The notes: generated by a model not told the origin, from the sequence alone. DNA of 64,000 nt from Metellina segmentata (GCA_947359465.1 OX375880.1:17926120-17990119), one strand, 5' to 3'; positions 36,556 to 47,772 are shown, counted from the first letter of the stretch. Made by a program: numbers and translations.

Positions 36556-37230
36556 GTATTGTGCCATCCGGAAAGTTCTGCGCGTTTTTTAAGATAAATT
36601 CAAACGAAGCAGTACAAAACATAAAAAAAAATTTATTGAATCACATAAACACAATTTTGTTCTATGACTTTTTGACATCTTTCCTGCAGCTGGAAAATTC
36701 TTTAAAAAATCATTATGCTCTTTTGTAAAGTTGTCGAGGTGCTATTTGACAGTCTCCAAAGAATTGGAACCGTTTAGAGAATTTTGAAGTGACCTGAAGA
36801 GGTGAAAATCTGAGAGGCAAGGTCTGGTGAATATGGGGATGACGACACAAAACATTTTCAGCCACACTCAATAAGTCTTTGTCTGACATTTAGTGAAATG
36901 TTGGGCCGCGCAGAAGAAAACACTTCGACGATTGGTCAGTTCTGGCCGCTTTGCTACGATTTTTGCTTTTAACATTGCCATTTGAGAACTATTTCTTTCC
37001 GAATTTATTGTCTGATTTTGTGGCAATAACTCACAATAAACACTTCCTTTGCAATCCCACCATACAGAAAACGGTTTACAGAGGATGGTCGTCCAGAGCG
37101 GTCATCATCTTCGAGGCTGAAATTTCCACGCTTAAATTTATCAAACCACCTTCGAATTGTGGCCTCAGAAACAGCACTATGTCCACATACAGCACACATT
37201 TTACGACTAGCATTTTTTTCCATTCTTAAA
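36556..37230 (-). pseudogene. mariner transposase relic, internally deleted
   Basis: On the minus strand from 37,223 the second helix-turn-helix is clear (AVSEATIRRWFDKFKRGNFSL, then EDDDRSGRPS). The sequence jumps to the region of the second catalytic part (WWDCKGSVYCELLPQNQTIN, about 37,070-37,010, in another frame). It then reaches the C-terminal SDFHLFRSLQNSL motif near 36,800. The catalytic centre between them is deleted and frame changes are frequent. The left terminus is probably near gtgccatccggaaagttc; the right one is lost against the MITE at 37,235. Confidence 0.85.
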
Positions 37231-37234
37231 ATAA

Positions 37235-37408
37235 GGCTCCTTTCACATGAGGCGCGTAAAACGAGCGTTTGGCGTGGCTATCAGTGTCCCGCTCTTCAAG
37301 GTCGCAAAGATAGATACTTGAATTAGAGGAATAAATAAACACAAATTAATGGCGGAACCTCGCTAGCTTCGCCATACACGTGTTGAAACGCCTCATGTAA
37401 ACGGGGCC
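37235..37408. mobile_element. MITE, 174 bp
   Basis: The ends ggctcctttcacatgaggcg and the complement of cgcctcatgtaaacggggcc are inverted repeats of 20 bp with four mismatches. The interior has no coding capacity. TIR composition suggests a PIF/Harbinger-type MITE, but flanking taa/tta do not form a clean direct duplication. Confidence 0.7.
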
Positions 37409-38779
37409 TTAGCACTGCAGTGAAAAAAAATTATGCCACAACACATGCTATAATTATGCAGTGTAAGCAGAAAAGACCGAATTGAAACATCTGCTTCAAT
37501 CAAGGTCACTCCTCATCAGCGGTAGCAAAATTATAACAAAGCTAGCTTCGATTTGAAAACTCGCAGAACTTATCGGTTGACCCAATAGAATTGTATATAC
37601 AAATAACATTTTGATTTTCCAACTATTAAAACTATGTTACTAGTGATTATGTTTATTAACTAAATGTTTATTTTTTCGTATTCACTTTCTTACCTAAATG
37701 TCTTGTTTGTTATATGGTATATCGTACATGTCACTCTTATAAACCTATATGGAGTATGTTTTAGGATAAAACTATGGAAAAAGCTTTAAAAAAATTCAAA
37801 ACGTCTATTCAAACATAAACGGTGTAAAAGGGACATAGGTGAGGTGGGAGTGGGGCCTATCATAACAGATGGTAATGATGCTGGGGGCCTGAGTTCAAAA
37901 TTACGTGGTGTTGTCCCTTGGGGATTCATCCTGGATCATCGCCAATAGACCAAAGTCTTACTACAGTGCGACTTTAATTACAACACCCCAACAAACTTCC
38001 CCAATCCAAAAAGAATGATTCACTCAAAACCTTTCCTCAGTTCGCGAGCATCAGGAAATCTACATAGCGGCAATAAGAACTCAGATTCTTTTCCCAGATT
38101 AAAATGGCTCACTTCCGCCCTATGTGCTTTCGAAAACAGATTGAAAAATCGTTTGGGAGAGGCGAACCCGAGCCCTGACCCCAGCTGACAAAATAAGGAA
38201 GGAAGCTCTCTCTCCACAACCCTTCTCTCGGCCCAAGATATTCCAAGGACGCCCTGTGCCACGAGTTCGAGGAATTGTTCGGAAGCAGAAACGGCGGGGA
38301 GATTGGGAAAACAGAACACCATCGCGTTTCGAACAGAAACTGATCTCGTATAGGTCTGATAAAAGGGAAACACTAATATTTATTCCTGGCCAGAGATAGC
38401 GGCTGCTGCTTATCGTCTCTCCTCTTGACTGAGTGACGAGGTGGTTGATTTCGAATCGGGAACTTCGAATGTTTTCAACAGAACTTGTTTTCGTCCCTGC
38501 GTTGCGCGATTCCAAATATCGTCGTCCTCAGATTGGGTCAATGCAAAAATGCTTCCCGTTTTTTGAAATTTTTTTTTTTAAAAGAATTATTTTAACTAAA
38601 AATTGCATTGAATCGATATAGTCTGTGCCGTTCTGTTCGATAACCTTTCTCCTTCTCTCCGGAAGCTGCATCATCACCCGCTCGTAGAGGTTCCGAGGTT
38701 TCTGGATAGAGAACTGTTCCAGGTGACGAAACTTTCGGAATCACATACGGCATGTGGACGCGTCAACGTCACCCTATCC
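37409..38779. other. Sequence without recognised gene; one SINE-1 tail
   Basis: A forward SINE-1 tail fragment lies at about 37,890-37,985. Open frames on the minus strand between 38,020 and 38,515 have no recognisable domains. Confidence 0.5.
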
Positions 38780-38835
38780 GTAGTCAATGGCCCGTTGTGT
38801 CACTCTAGTACGACGTTAATTAAAATTACCTTACC
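38780..38835 (+). repeat. SINE-1 tail fragment
   Basis: Forward tail with gttgtgtcactctagtacga and the terminal ttaattaaaattacc. Confidence 0.75.
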
Positions 38836-38993
38836 GTACACAATCATTACCCCCTGACAATTACTAATGACACAACACATGTTCTTTTTCGTCTGCGAAG
38901 TCGAAAATGTTCTGGTTTATTTTCTCTGGTGTTTTCAATACTTAACAAAATTTAGAAAACCTAACACAATTTTGAACCCAAGTAGTACTCGTT

Positions 38994-40103
38994 GAAATTC
39001 CTTCTTCCAAACAACATCAACGGGCTATTGACGCCGGTTCGGGATCAATCCCCTAAGGCAGGGGTTCCCGACCTTTTAGTAACTGCGTACCACTTAAAAT
39101 TTTTGAAATTTTTAGCGTACCACCATTCTTATATTTTTTTAGAAACATATATCTAATGTCAGAAAAGTGCCCAATGGCTTGTTCTATTTTAATTAAAATA
39201 CTAAGGAAGCTTCATATTTTATGATTAATGCACTTGTATTTCGTATTAATGATGTTTTAATAAATGAAAAAATAAAACGATTATTGAAAATTACAGTTTT
39301 AATTTTTACTCGCAGGTCTAAAAACAAATAATTTTAAATAATTAGTACAAACTAAGCAATCAAAGATTAACATAATCAAAAATCAATTTTTAGTGCGAAA
39401 CGTGTTGTTGTTTGTTCTTTATTAAAATATCAATATCAGGAGCAATGGAGCTTCACTTCACTCTTAAGTCCTCTTCAACACTTACTGTGTTTCTATATTT
39501 ATTTTTTATATACAAAAGTTCAGAAAAACCACTCTTACACAAGTAACTAGTAACAACTGGGATAAGACAGGGAGAGATATCTACTTAATTTCGCCGAGAT
39601 AGCCATTGAATAGAAATAGATAATCAGCAACAAAGTTTCTCATTAAATAATGTGCTACTGTTAGCGTTATTTATTACAATATAATAAAAACGTTAATCCC
39701 AAATTGATTTCATATAATCCCATTTTTCCTACAACGTGGTTGTACATACTTAAAAATCGAACAAACCTCGTAGAATATTTGGGACGCTCATATCATCCTT
39801 GCGTACCACCTGAAACATTGCCACGTACCACCGGTAGGGAATCCCTGCCCTAAGGGACAGATCCGAGAACAACACCACGTCATTTTGAATCACAGTCAGA
39901 TGACGAGGCAACACCCGAGCTGGCACCCCACTCTCCAAACTTCAACACCAACCCAACATGAGGACTTTCGGCCACGATAGATTTAAGGTGCACCAGCCGC
40001 CTCTACACCATACGCTTACGAACATCCATTCCCGGACCCGGATTCGAACCAGGAACCTTCCGATCTAGAGGCTAACACCTTAACCACTATGCCGGTTGGT
40101 CGG
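38994..40103 (-). repeat. SINE-1 (head A) split by a hAT element
   Basis: Tail side 38,994-39,058; body, linker and complete head A 39,848-40,103 ending at the ccggttggtcggc terminus. The hAT between them inserted at the ccctaagg site. Confidence 0.92.
39059..39847 (-). mobile_element. hAT transposon, TSD CCCTAAGG, nested in SINE-1
   Basis: Ends caggggttcccgacc and the complement of gggaatccctg form the inverted repeat. The duplication ccctaagg at 39,051-39,058 and 39,848-39,855 is exact. The interior matches the element at 45,001-46,035 in reverse but lacks the SINE-1 that interrupts that copy. It retains only the last part of a transposase (about 39,420-39,560 and 39,750-39,830, minus). 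Confidence 0.95.
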
Positions 40104-40252
40104 CTACAGTAATTGGATTTAGCACACAGGTAGTCCAAATTTTTCCAATTTTCGGGTCGCGACGAATTTTAAAATTCAATCTAGAACATTTTAAAACGAA
40201 TTTAATGAAATGTAACCAACACCACGCGCACGGGCAACGCCGGGCTAGCCAG
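40104..40252 (-). repeat. Dispersed repeat D (unclassified)
   Basis: Read on the minus strand it begins actagccactgcctgg, continues with cccggcgttgcccgtg and then aatgttctagattgaatt. Matching pieces occur at 48,585-48,683, 58,780-58,990 and 59,150-59,460. It resembles the terminal region of a non-LTR or other element, but I cannot classify it. Confidence 0.65.
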
Positions 40253-40279
40253 GCAGTGGCTAGTATTTTATACTTCATC

Positions 40280-40556
40280 GTCTCAAAACATCCCCGTCTT
40301 GTGAGATCGAATCCAAAGACCGTCGTGTACAAGGGGGGGGGGCACGTTAAATCTGTCATGGCCTCAAATAACCTCACTTTGGCGTGGTGTGGAAGTTTGG
40401 AGAGTGGGATGCCAGCTCAGAAGTGACCTCGTGTTCTGACCGTGGTTCTAAATTACGTGGTGTTGTCCTCGGTTCTTTCAATTTGGGTTTCATATATTGG
40501 ATCGTCACCAATTGCTCGTTGTGTTGCTCCAGTGTGGCGTTAATTATAAATACCAA
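40280..40556 (+). repeat. SINE-1, head type B
   Basis: Forward copy from the B box onward, including body and tail. A run of nine G lies in the linker near 40,330. Confidence 0.85.
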
Positions 40557-41262
40557 AAGCTAGAATATCTACGTGAAAAAAAGATGAACAATATTTGATC
40601 GATACCTTTTATGGTCATGTCTGCATCCCCGTCTCAAAACATGTTTTTGTTGCGCAAATACAAAATGAATCGGCTTAAATACAAAATGAGCGGATTTGAC
40701 AAAAATGTTTCAATTACAAAACAAAATATTTTCATACTAGGTTTTTCTCTCATGGTTGCCACTAATTGGCACCAAAATTTCGAAGCTGGCGTCGCTTGGA
40801 GAATTTCCTCTTCAAGAAAAATGTAAAATTATTTTTTCCGTCCACTAATAATCACAAAAAGGGACTATGCTTTCGTTGCATTTTGGTAAACTTACAAAAA
40901 AAAGTCGCCAAATTTTTACAAATTTTTTTTTTTTTTTAAGGAAGATTTTCCTTAAAAATAATACTAAAAGTCGCCAAGGTTGAAAAACAATAGCAAAAGT
41001 CGGGTATGGCAGCACTGAAATGAAAATTTAATACGGTATGTTCTAATTAAGCTCGCTCAAATGTTAATTGGGAAGAACAACGAAGTTTGTTTAAAAAAAC
41101 AACTTGGAAGTTCCAGTAAAAAAGATTAAATATTTTATATCCTCATCAAATCCTCAAAAATCACACATTACTACGAAATAAATGACTTATTAATGTAGCA
41201 TTACTGCTAATTGAGAACTCGAAACATAAATTCATTCATCCGTTTTAAAAAATAAGTAAAAA
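40557..41262. other. AT-rich sequence with a possible hAT end
   Basis: The stretch ending gggtatggcagcactg at 41,017 looks like a hAT right terminus, and aaagtcgcca motifs repeat before it. No matching left end was found. No gene is recognised. Confidence 0.4.
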
Positions 41263-41553
41263 GGTAGGTAGGTAATTTAATTAACATCGTACTGAAGCAA
41301 CATAACGGGCTATTGACGACAGTCCGGATCAATACCTAAGGGAAACATCGGAGGACAACACCTCACCATTTTGAACAGTCAAATGACGAAAAGGTAAAAA
41401 TCTGTGAGCTGTCATCCGACTCTCTAAACTTCCTCACCCCGCCGTTTAGAGGACATTTGAGGCCACGACAGATTTAACGTGCACAGTACGCAAGCTCTTT
41501 GGTTGAACTGAGTCTAACTCGCAAATCTCCGTTGCTGTTCCAACTGGGCTACC
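41263..41553 (-). repeat. SINE-1, head type B
   Basis: Reverse copy with ggtaggtaggta at the tail end and head B ending tccaactgggctacc. Confidence 0.85.
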
Positions 41554-41628
41554 CTCAGAATAATTTTGATTGTGTGTTGCAAACAGCTGCGAAAAAAAAT
41601 TAATCGGGTTTCGGTTTGGTGATTTTGA

Positions 41629-41941
41629 TAATTTTTAATTATCGTCGTACTAGAGCAACACAACAGGCTATTGACGATGGTCAGGGATCAATCCCTTAAG
41701 GGAAGGATCCTAGGACAACACCTTTTGAACCACGGTCAGATGACGAAGCAACACCTGAGCTGGCACCACTCTCCAAACGTCCACACCAACCCAACGTGGG
41801 GACTTTCGGCCTCGACAGATTTAAGGTGCACCAGCCGCCTCTACACCATACGCTTACAAACTTCCGTGCCCGGACCCGGATTCGAACCAGGAACCTTCCG
41901 ATCCACAGGCTAATGCCTTAACCACTATACCGGTTGGTCGG
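41629..41941 (-). repeat. SINE-1, head type A, full length
   Basis: Complete reverse copy with both internal promoter boxes; ends at ccggttggtcggt. Confidence 0.92.
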
Positions 41942-42021
41942 TGGGTTTTGTTTTGATAATCACCGTTGAACGGATAATTCAAGTCTTTTTTTTATCTCTG
42001 ATGTTTTCCAGTGTTTCCACT

Positions 42022-42190
42022 TTTGGAGAGTGGGGTGCCAGCTCAGGTGTGACCTCGTCATTTGAGCGTGGTTCAAAATTACGTGTTGTTCGCGAATCTT
42101 TCCCTTTGGGGATTGATCCCGGATTGCCGTCAATAACTCGTTGTGTTGCTCTAGTACGACATACATTAAAATTACCTTACCTTACCGGAA
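42022..42190 (+). repeat. SINE-1 body and tail (5'-truncated)
   Basis: Forward copy beginning in the body (ttggagagtggggtgcc). It carries the variant gcgaatctttccctttgggg shared with the next copy. Confidence 0.88.
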
Positions 42191-42206
42191 TACGCAATAC
42201 GGCCAA

Positions 42207-42531
42207 GCCGACCAACCGGTATAGTGGTTAAGGTGTTAGCCTCGAGATCGGAAGGTTCCTGGTTCGAATCCGGGCATGGATGTTTGTAAACGTATGGTGT
42301 AGAGACGGCTGGTGCACCTTAAATCTGTCGTGGCCGAAAGTCCTCACGTTGGGTTGGCGTGGAAGTTTGGAGAGTGGGGTGCCAGCTCAGGTGTTGCTTC
42401 GTCATTTGAGCGTGGTTCAAAATTACGTGTTGTTCGCGAATCTTTCCCTTTGGGGATTGATCCCGGACCGTCCGTCAATAGCCCGTTGTGTTGCTCTAGT
42501 ACGACGTCAACTAAAAAAATTACCAAATTAC
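42207..42531 (+). repeat. SINE-1 reference copy, head A, full length, 12-bp TSD
   Basis: The best-delimited copy: 325 bp from gccgaccaaccgg to the attac-type tail, with exact duplication caatacggccaa at 42,195-42,206 and 42,532-42,543. The head has an A-box-like tagtggttaagg and a B box ggttcgaatcc, as in tRNA genes, so it can be transcribed by RNA polymerase III. A central body (ggaagtttggagagtggggt) and a tail (ctctagtacgacg) follow. No poly-A tail; the end is TTAAYTAAAATTACC-like. Confidence 0.96.
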
Positions 42532-42559
42532 CAATACGGCCAACGTACTCAAATAAAGC

Positions 42560-42829
42560 AGGTAGGTATGTAATTGAAGTTGCAATGAAAACAACACGAC
42601 GGGCTATTGGCGACAGTACAGGATGAAACCTTAATTGAAAGATCCGAGGGCAATACAACGCAGTTTTGATTCACGGTTCGATGACGAGGTCAAGACTTAA
42701 GCTGGCATCCCAGTCTCCAAGCTTCCACACTTGAGACCACGACGGATTTGACATGCACGAGCCTTCTTTGTATACGACTGTCTTTGTTTTGATAAGAACC
42801 CGCACTCCGCTCTTCCGACCGGGGTACTC
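42560..42829 (-). repeat. SINE-1, head type B, diverged
   Basis: Reverse copy with tail, body and head B recognisable. The body has a short deletion. Confidence 0.75.
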
Positions 42830-43504
42830 AAATAAGCAGTTTCAGCCGTCGTTGAAAATGAATGGAACAAGTCCGAGGAAAGCCAACACTGACAATATAC
42901 CAAGACCAGATAAAGTACCACGCATAAGCTGCGAAATCCTTTACAACAAAAAAGCCTTTGAATACATTTTATTGTTCCTCTACTGTTAAGGAATAACGTA
43001 GTAAGGAAGAAAACATCCGATTGTTAAAGACAATCCTCTTTTCCATTGCGAAAGGAGTGGTTTCAACTTTAGCAAGGAAAGCTAAAAGAGAAACTTCTAA
43101 AAAGGCTTCCTTTTTATTTTCGAAAGATAAATATCGTTTGCTTCTCAAATAAATCGAGAACACCTGCAAGTGGAAGGGAATATTTTTCTGGTAAGAATGA
43201 AATAGAATTCGTGATTCTCTTTGGCTGAACTTCAAGAATACGACTATTTTTCTGGTGAAAAAAATTAGATAAACATCATGAAAATAGTTTTATAAATGTG
43301 ATTTCGGTTATAGCGTTTGAATTTACTAATAAAAAATTAAATACAAATCAGTATTAATACTGTGTGATAGAATAGAGAATTCTATAAAACATTTTGTAGA
43401 ATGTGGTCTAAAAGAATCCTATAGAATTATGACTCCTTATCCTATGACCTATATAAAATATCAATAGAAAATATCTGTAGAAACCTCTACCGAATTCAAT
43501 GGTG
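42830..43504. other. AT-rich sequence; array-free relative of the 33-bp repeat element
   Basis: The segment about 43,370-43,500 (tagaatgtggtcta, tagaattat, aaatatctgtagaaacctct) resembles the flank and one unit of the minisatellite element at 32,830-34,540, but with no amplification. The rest is unassigned. Confidence 0.45.
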
Positions 43505-43782
43505 GAAGATAATTAACATCGCATAGGAGCAACACAAAGGGCTATTGGAGACGGCGTGAGATCAATCGCGAAGGGACAGATGCGAGGACAACACCATGTC
43601 ACTTTGTACCCCGGTCAGTTGAGGAGGCCGACACCAGAGCTGGCACAACGTCCACGCCACGCCAACGTGAGAACGTGCAAAGGCACGAAAGATTTAACGC
43701 GTACACGACGATCTTTGGCTCGACTGAGTTTCGAACTAGCAACCCTAATCCGTTACTCTTCCAACAGGGTTACCGTGGCCCA
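43505..43782 (-). repeat. SINE-1, head type B
   Basis: Reverse copy with part of the body missing; head B with ttactcttccaacagggtta. Confidence 0.8.
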
Positions 43783-43823
43783 GGAATTATTTCTTGTAAG
43801 AGAATGATCACAAAAACCCTGTA

Positions 43824-43995
43824 CAAAGTGGGATGGTGCACGTTAAATCTGTCGTGCCATCAAATGTCCTCAGGCTGCCGTGGTGTAGAAGTTCGGAGAG
43901 TGAGGTGACAGCTCAGGTGTGACCTCGTCATATGACCAAGGCTCAAAAATCACGTGGTTTTGGATCTTTCCCATGGGGATTGATCCCGGACCGTA
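43824..43995 (+). repeat. SINE-1 linker, body and tail (head missing)
   Basis: Forward copy ending abruptly in ggaccgtag where the next, head-A copy begins. Confidence 0.8.
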
Positions 43996-44095
43996 GCCAG
44001 CCGGTCTGGTGGTTAAGGTGTTGGCCTCTAGATCGCAAGATTCCTGGTTCGAATCCGGGTCCGGGCATGGATGTTTGTAAGTGTATGGTGTAGAG

Positions 44096-44809
44096 CAGTG
44101 CTACTCAACCTTTTTATAGCCGCGGACCGGATCCACGTTTGATAAATTTAACGCGGCTTGCTGGAGGGGGGGGGGGGAAGGTGATTGTTTATATTTTAGA
44201 TTGTTTTGATTTAATAATTTTAATTTCATTGGGTTTAAACATGCCTTCAAAATAAAATACAGTTACACCAAAAAATGAATATAATGTAATTTAACATTTT
44301 AACTCACTAGAACGCTAAATCAATAAAATAGCTTCCCAGCCACAAAAAACCCACGAAGCGCTCGAACTCTTTTAAAAGCAAAGACAGGTGATCGTGCACC
44401 AACTAGGAGAATTAATGGTTAGGCTTAGTCTTGCCTAAAATCCCCGCTAATGTCTGAAACATGTCGAAAATGCCTCTGTTCACGCGCCGTCCCCACAACT
44501 TCAGTTTGGATTTAAATACAGCTACTTTGTCTGTTAAATTAAAACAGCTGTCACATTTGTCAAAATTAGAAAATAGAGACATACAGAATTCAGAAATCAT
44601 AATTGAAGCTCTAGAATCAGAACAAATTTCAAGTTCTGATTTACCGCCTCCTAATTTGAGTGGACATTTCATAGATTAGAACCGCACAAACCCGAGAGAA
44701 ATACACCAAAGTAAATAAAATGGAAATAATTTAATATTTCTTGGACGGCCCGGTACCATTTGATCCACGGACCGGTACCGGTCCGCGGCCCGGGGGTTGG
44801 GGACCACTG
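44096..44809 (-). mobile_element. hAT transposon, TSD GTGTAGAG, nested in SINE-1
   Basis: Left end cagtgctactcaacc; right end ggttggggaccactg. Both duplications read gtgtagag (44,088-44,095 and 44,810-44,817). The 714-bp copy keeps a transposase fragment in reverse. Its right 36 bp are the same as window positions 1-36. Confidence 0.96.
44412..44672 (-). pseudogene. hAT transposase fragment
   Basis: The 86-codon frame ends FKSKLKLWGRRVNRGIFDMF followed by QTLAG. This has the K-KL-LW-R-V--G-FD-F spacing of GTF2IRD2/ZBED-like hATs (compare 14,680-14,740). No other domain remains. Confidence 0.78.
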
Positions 44810-45026
44810 GTGTAGAGGCTGCTGGTGCACCTTAAATCCGTCATGACTTCAAATGTCCTCAGGCTGCCGTGGTGTGGAAGTTTGGAGAGTGGGGTGCCAG
44901 CTCAGGCGTTGCTTCGTCAACTGACCGTGGCTCAAAATTACGGATCTTTCCCTTAAGGGATTGATCCCACGAGGTGTTGTCCACGGATGTTTCCTTAAGG
45001 CAAGGATTCCCAACCGGTGTTACGCA

Positions 45027-45377
45027 GCAATGTTTCAGGTGGTACGCAAGGATGATACGAGCTACCCAAATACTGTACGAAGTTTTATCGATTTAACACA
45101 CGATTGTTCCATGAAAGACAGTTTTAAAGAGAAATCATTAATTAACTTCTGGATCGGGTGTAAAACCGAGTGCCCAATGATCTTCCAACAAGCTCTGCTG
45201 TTTCTTATGCCATTTGTTACTAGTTACTTGTGGGAGAGTGGTTTTTCTGAACTTTTGTAAATAAAAAATAAATATAGAAACAGAGTAAGTGTTGAAGAGG
45301 ACTTAAGAATGAAGTTAAGCTCCATTGCTCCTGATATTGATATTTTAATAAAAGACAAACAGCAACAAGTTTCGCAC
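45027..45377 (+). pseudogene. hAT transposase C-terminal fragment
   Basis: The frame reads AMFQVVRKDDTSYPNTVRSF, later FLMPFVTSYLWESGFSELL. After one stop at 45,258 it continues NRVSVEEDLRMKLSSIAPDI. This is the C-terminal dimerisation region (S-Y-LCE-x-FS-x-L, then the R-L-x--DLR--L pattern) of ZBED-like hATs, with W in place of the usual C. Confidence 0.85.
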
Positions 45378-45539
45378 TAAAAATTGATGTTTGTCTTATT
45401 TTGTACTAATTATTTAAAATGATTTGTTTTTAGAGCTGTGAGTAAAAAATAAAACTGTAATTTTCAATTATCGTTTTATTCTTTTCTTTATCGAAACATC
45501 ATTAATACGAAATACAAGTGCATTAATCATAAAACATGA

Positions 45540-45869
45540 TGGTAATGGTAATTTTAGTTAACGTCGAACTAGAGCAACACAACGGGCTATTGACGACGGT
45601 CCGGAATCAGTCCCTTAAAGGAAAGATTCGAGGACAACACCTCGTAATTTTGAACCACGGTCAGATGACGAAGCACCACCTGAGCTGGCACCCCACTCTC
45701 CAAACTTCCACGCCAACCCAACGTGAGGACTATCGGCCACGACAGATTTAAGGTGCACCAGCCGCCTCTACACCATACGTTAACAAACATCCATGCCCGG
45801 ACCCGGATTCGAACCAGGAACCTTCCGATCTAGAGGCTAACATCTTAACCACTATACCGGTTGGTCGGC
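45540..45869 (-). repeat. SINE-1, head A, inserted in a hAT, 12-bp TSD
   Basis: Complete 330-bp reverse copy. Flanked by cataaaacatga (45,528-45,539) and cataaaatatga (45,870-45,881), one mismatch. The related hAT at 39,059 lacks this insertion and shows the empty site. Confidence 0.94.
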
Positions 45870-46112
45870 CATAAAATATGAAGCTTTCTTAGTATTTTAA
45901 TTAAAATAAAACAAGCCATTGGGCAATTTTCTGACATTAGATATATGTTTCTTAAAAAAATATAAAAATGGTGGTACGCCAAAAATTTGAAAAATTTTAA
46001 GTGGTATGCAGTTACTAAAAGGTTGGGAACCCCTGCCTTAAGGGATTGATCCCGAACCGTCGTTAACAGCCAGTTGTGTTGCTCCAGTACGATGTTAATT
46101 AAAAATTACCAA

Positions 46113-46720
46113 ATTACCCGGACCGTCGCCAATAGCCCGTTGAGTTGTTCCAGTGCTGACGTTAATTAAATGCCTACCTAAATAACATGCACTCTTCACA
46201 AAAGCTCTAGCAAAACCATCTGCTCTAAACTTGATATTGGAACTTTTCTTTTATGCACAGGGTGATCTTTGCAAAACAACAAGCAAGTAAAGAAACAAGA
46301 TAATACTCAGAGCCATTTAGTTTTCAAATTCGCAGTTCAGAACTTACACGAGCTTCCCTTTCCTGCGGTTGCGGACAGCGCACTGAGGTTCCGAACCGTA
46401 GACTAAACACAATTCGAAATCGCTCGGAGTGGTTTTGCATTTCATAAATTCTTTACAAAACATCAGCTGCACATGTTTGGACCTTATGATGGAGGTGGAA
46501 GACGCCATGAAATAGATTCCCAGCTATGACGTCACACCAGCAGTTATTTTGATGGTTCGTTTCTCAGCTCTTAAAGCCTATTTGGGGCAAACGGAATGAT
46601 GTTTATTGTTTACAGAACGTCGGGAACATGTACTCAGAGCGCGGATTCACAGACAGCGGGCCAGATGCGACCCGTCTTATGTCATGTGTTATTTTATTAT
46701 TAACAAGTCACCCAATAGGT
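46113..46720. other. SINE-1 tail scrap and unassigned sequence
   Basis: A forward SINE-1 tail lies at about 46,117-46,180. The remainder has no recognised feature. Confidence 0.5.
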
Positions 46721-47045
46721 AGTCGACCAACCGGTATGGTGGTTAAGGTGTTAGCCTCTAGAGCGGAAGGTTCCTGGTTTGAATCCGTGTGCGGGCATGG
46801 ATGTTTGTAAGCGTATGGTGTAGAGGCGGCTGGTGCACCTTAAATCTGTCGTGGCCGAAAGTCCTCACGTTGGGTTGGTGTTTTAAGTTTGGAGAGTTGT
46901 ATGCCAGCTCAGGTGTTGCCACATCATCTGTCCATGTCTCAAACTTACTTGGTGGTGTCCTTCGATCTTTCCCTTGGGGGGATTGATCCCGGACCGTCGT
47001 CAACAGCCCATTGAGTAGCTCTAGTATGACATTAATAAAAAATTA
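46721..47045 (+). repeat. SINE-1, head type A, full length
   Basis: Complete forward copy with A box and a slightly altered B box (ggtttgaatcc). Confidence 0.92.
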
Positions 47046-47084
47046 CTAATTTAAGAATAACAAGGGACCGTGGCAGCCCAGTTG

Positions 47085-47545
47085 GTATTGGTATTTTTAA
47101 TTGACGTCGTACTGGTGGATCCGAAACTACTCACGTTGGGTTGGTGTGGAAGTTTGGAGAGTGGGGTGCTTGTTCAGGTGTTGCCTCGTCTTCTGATCGT
47201 GGTGTTGTCCTCGGATCTTTCCCTTAGGGGATTATCCCGCACCGCTGTCAATAGCCCGTTGTGTTCCTCTGGTACGTCTTCAATTAAAAATGTAAATATG
47301 TGGGTGTAATATGTAATATGTAAATATGTAAAAATGTATATTAAGGTGCACCAGCCGCCTCTACACCATACGCTTACAAACATCCATGTCCGGTCCCGGA
47401 TTCGAACCAGGAACCTTCCGATCTGGAAGCTAACATTACCAAATCTCTTCCCGTTGGCGTGATGTGGAAGATTGGAGAGTGGGGAGCCAGTTTAGGTTTG
47501 ACCTCGTCATCGGACCAAAAAAGTTCTCACGTTGGAGTTAGGGTC
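47085..47545. repeat. Rearranged SINE-1 fragments
   Basis: In order: a reverse tail (47,089-47,112), a forward body and tail (47,130-47,290), a reverse head A with linker (47,340-47,440) and a forward body (47,451-47,545). None is complete. Confidence 0.75.
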
Positions 47546-47555
47546 TGCTGTTACT

Positions 47556-47772
47556 GGTAATGGTAATTTTAGTTAACGTCGTACTAGAGCAACACAACGG
47601 GCTATTGACGATGGTCAGGGATCAATCCCTTAAGAGAAAGATCCTAGGACAACACCTTTTGAACCACGGTTAGATGACGAAGCAACACCTGAGCTGGCAC
47701 CCCACACTCCAAACTTCCACACCAACCCAACGTGAGGACTTTCGGCCCCGACAGATTTAAGGTACACCAGCC
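47556..47772 (-). repeat. SINE-1, left arm of an inverted pair
   Basis: Reverse tail, body and part of the linker. It faces the forward copy at 47,811 across about 40 bp. Confidence 0.88.

Larger units (their letters stand above)
45001..46035 (+). mobile_element. hAT transposon, TSD CCTTAAGG, nested in SINE-1 and itself carrying a SINE-1
   Basis: Ends caaggattcccaacc and ggttgggaacccctg are inverted repeats. The duplication ccttaagg occurs at 44,993-45,000 and 46,036-46,043. Without the internal SINE-1 (45,540-45,869) it would be about 690 bp and corresponds to the element at 39,059. Confidence 0.95.
43998..46112 (+). repeat. SINE-1 (head A) split by two hAT elements
   Basis: Head at 43,998-44,095, body at 44,810-45,000 and tail at 46,036-46,112. 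The two gaps are the hATs at 44,096-44,809 and 45,001-46,035, each with an exact 8-bp duplication. The three pieces together make one complete SINE-1. Confidence 0.94.

Noticed and set aside
37223..37412. MITE as the right terminus of the mariner relic
   Set aside because: The MITE has its own inverted repeats at both ends, unrelated to the mariner left end, so it is a separate element abutting the relic.
38020..38515. Overlapping 117- and 131-codon frames on the minus strand
   Set aside because: No recognisable domain, no start context, and overlapping frames compete; treated as chance.
42207..42290. tRNA gene at SINE-1 heads (A box and B box present)
   Set aside because: The heads are followed directly by the SINE linker and body. 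No acceptor-stem pairing or independent tRNA end is seen, and the unit repeats many times.
44989..45008. Elements at 39,059 and 45,001 as one segmental duplication
   Set aside because: Within each locus the two 8-bp duplications agree, but they differ between loci (ccctaagg versus ccttaagg), which indicates separate insertions.
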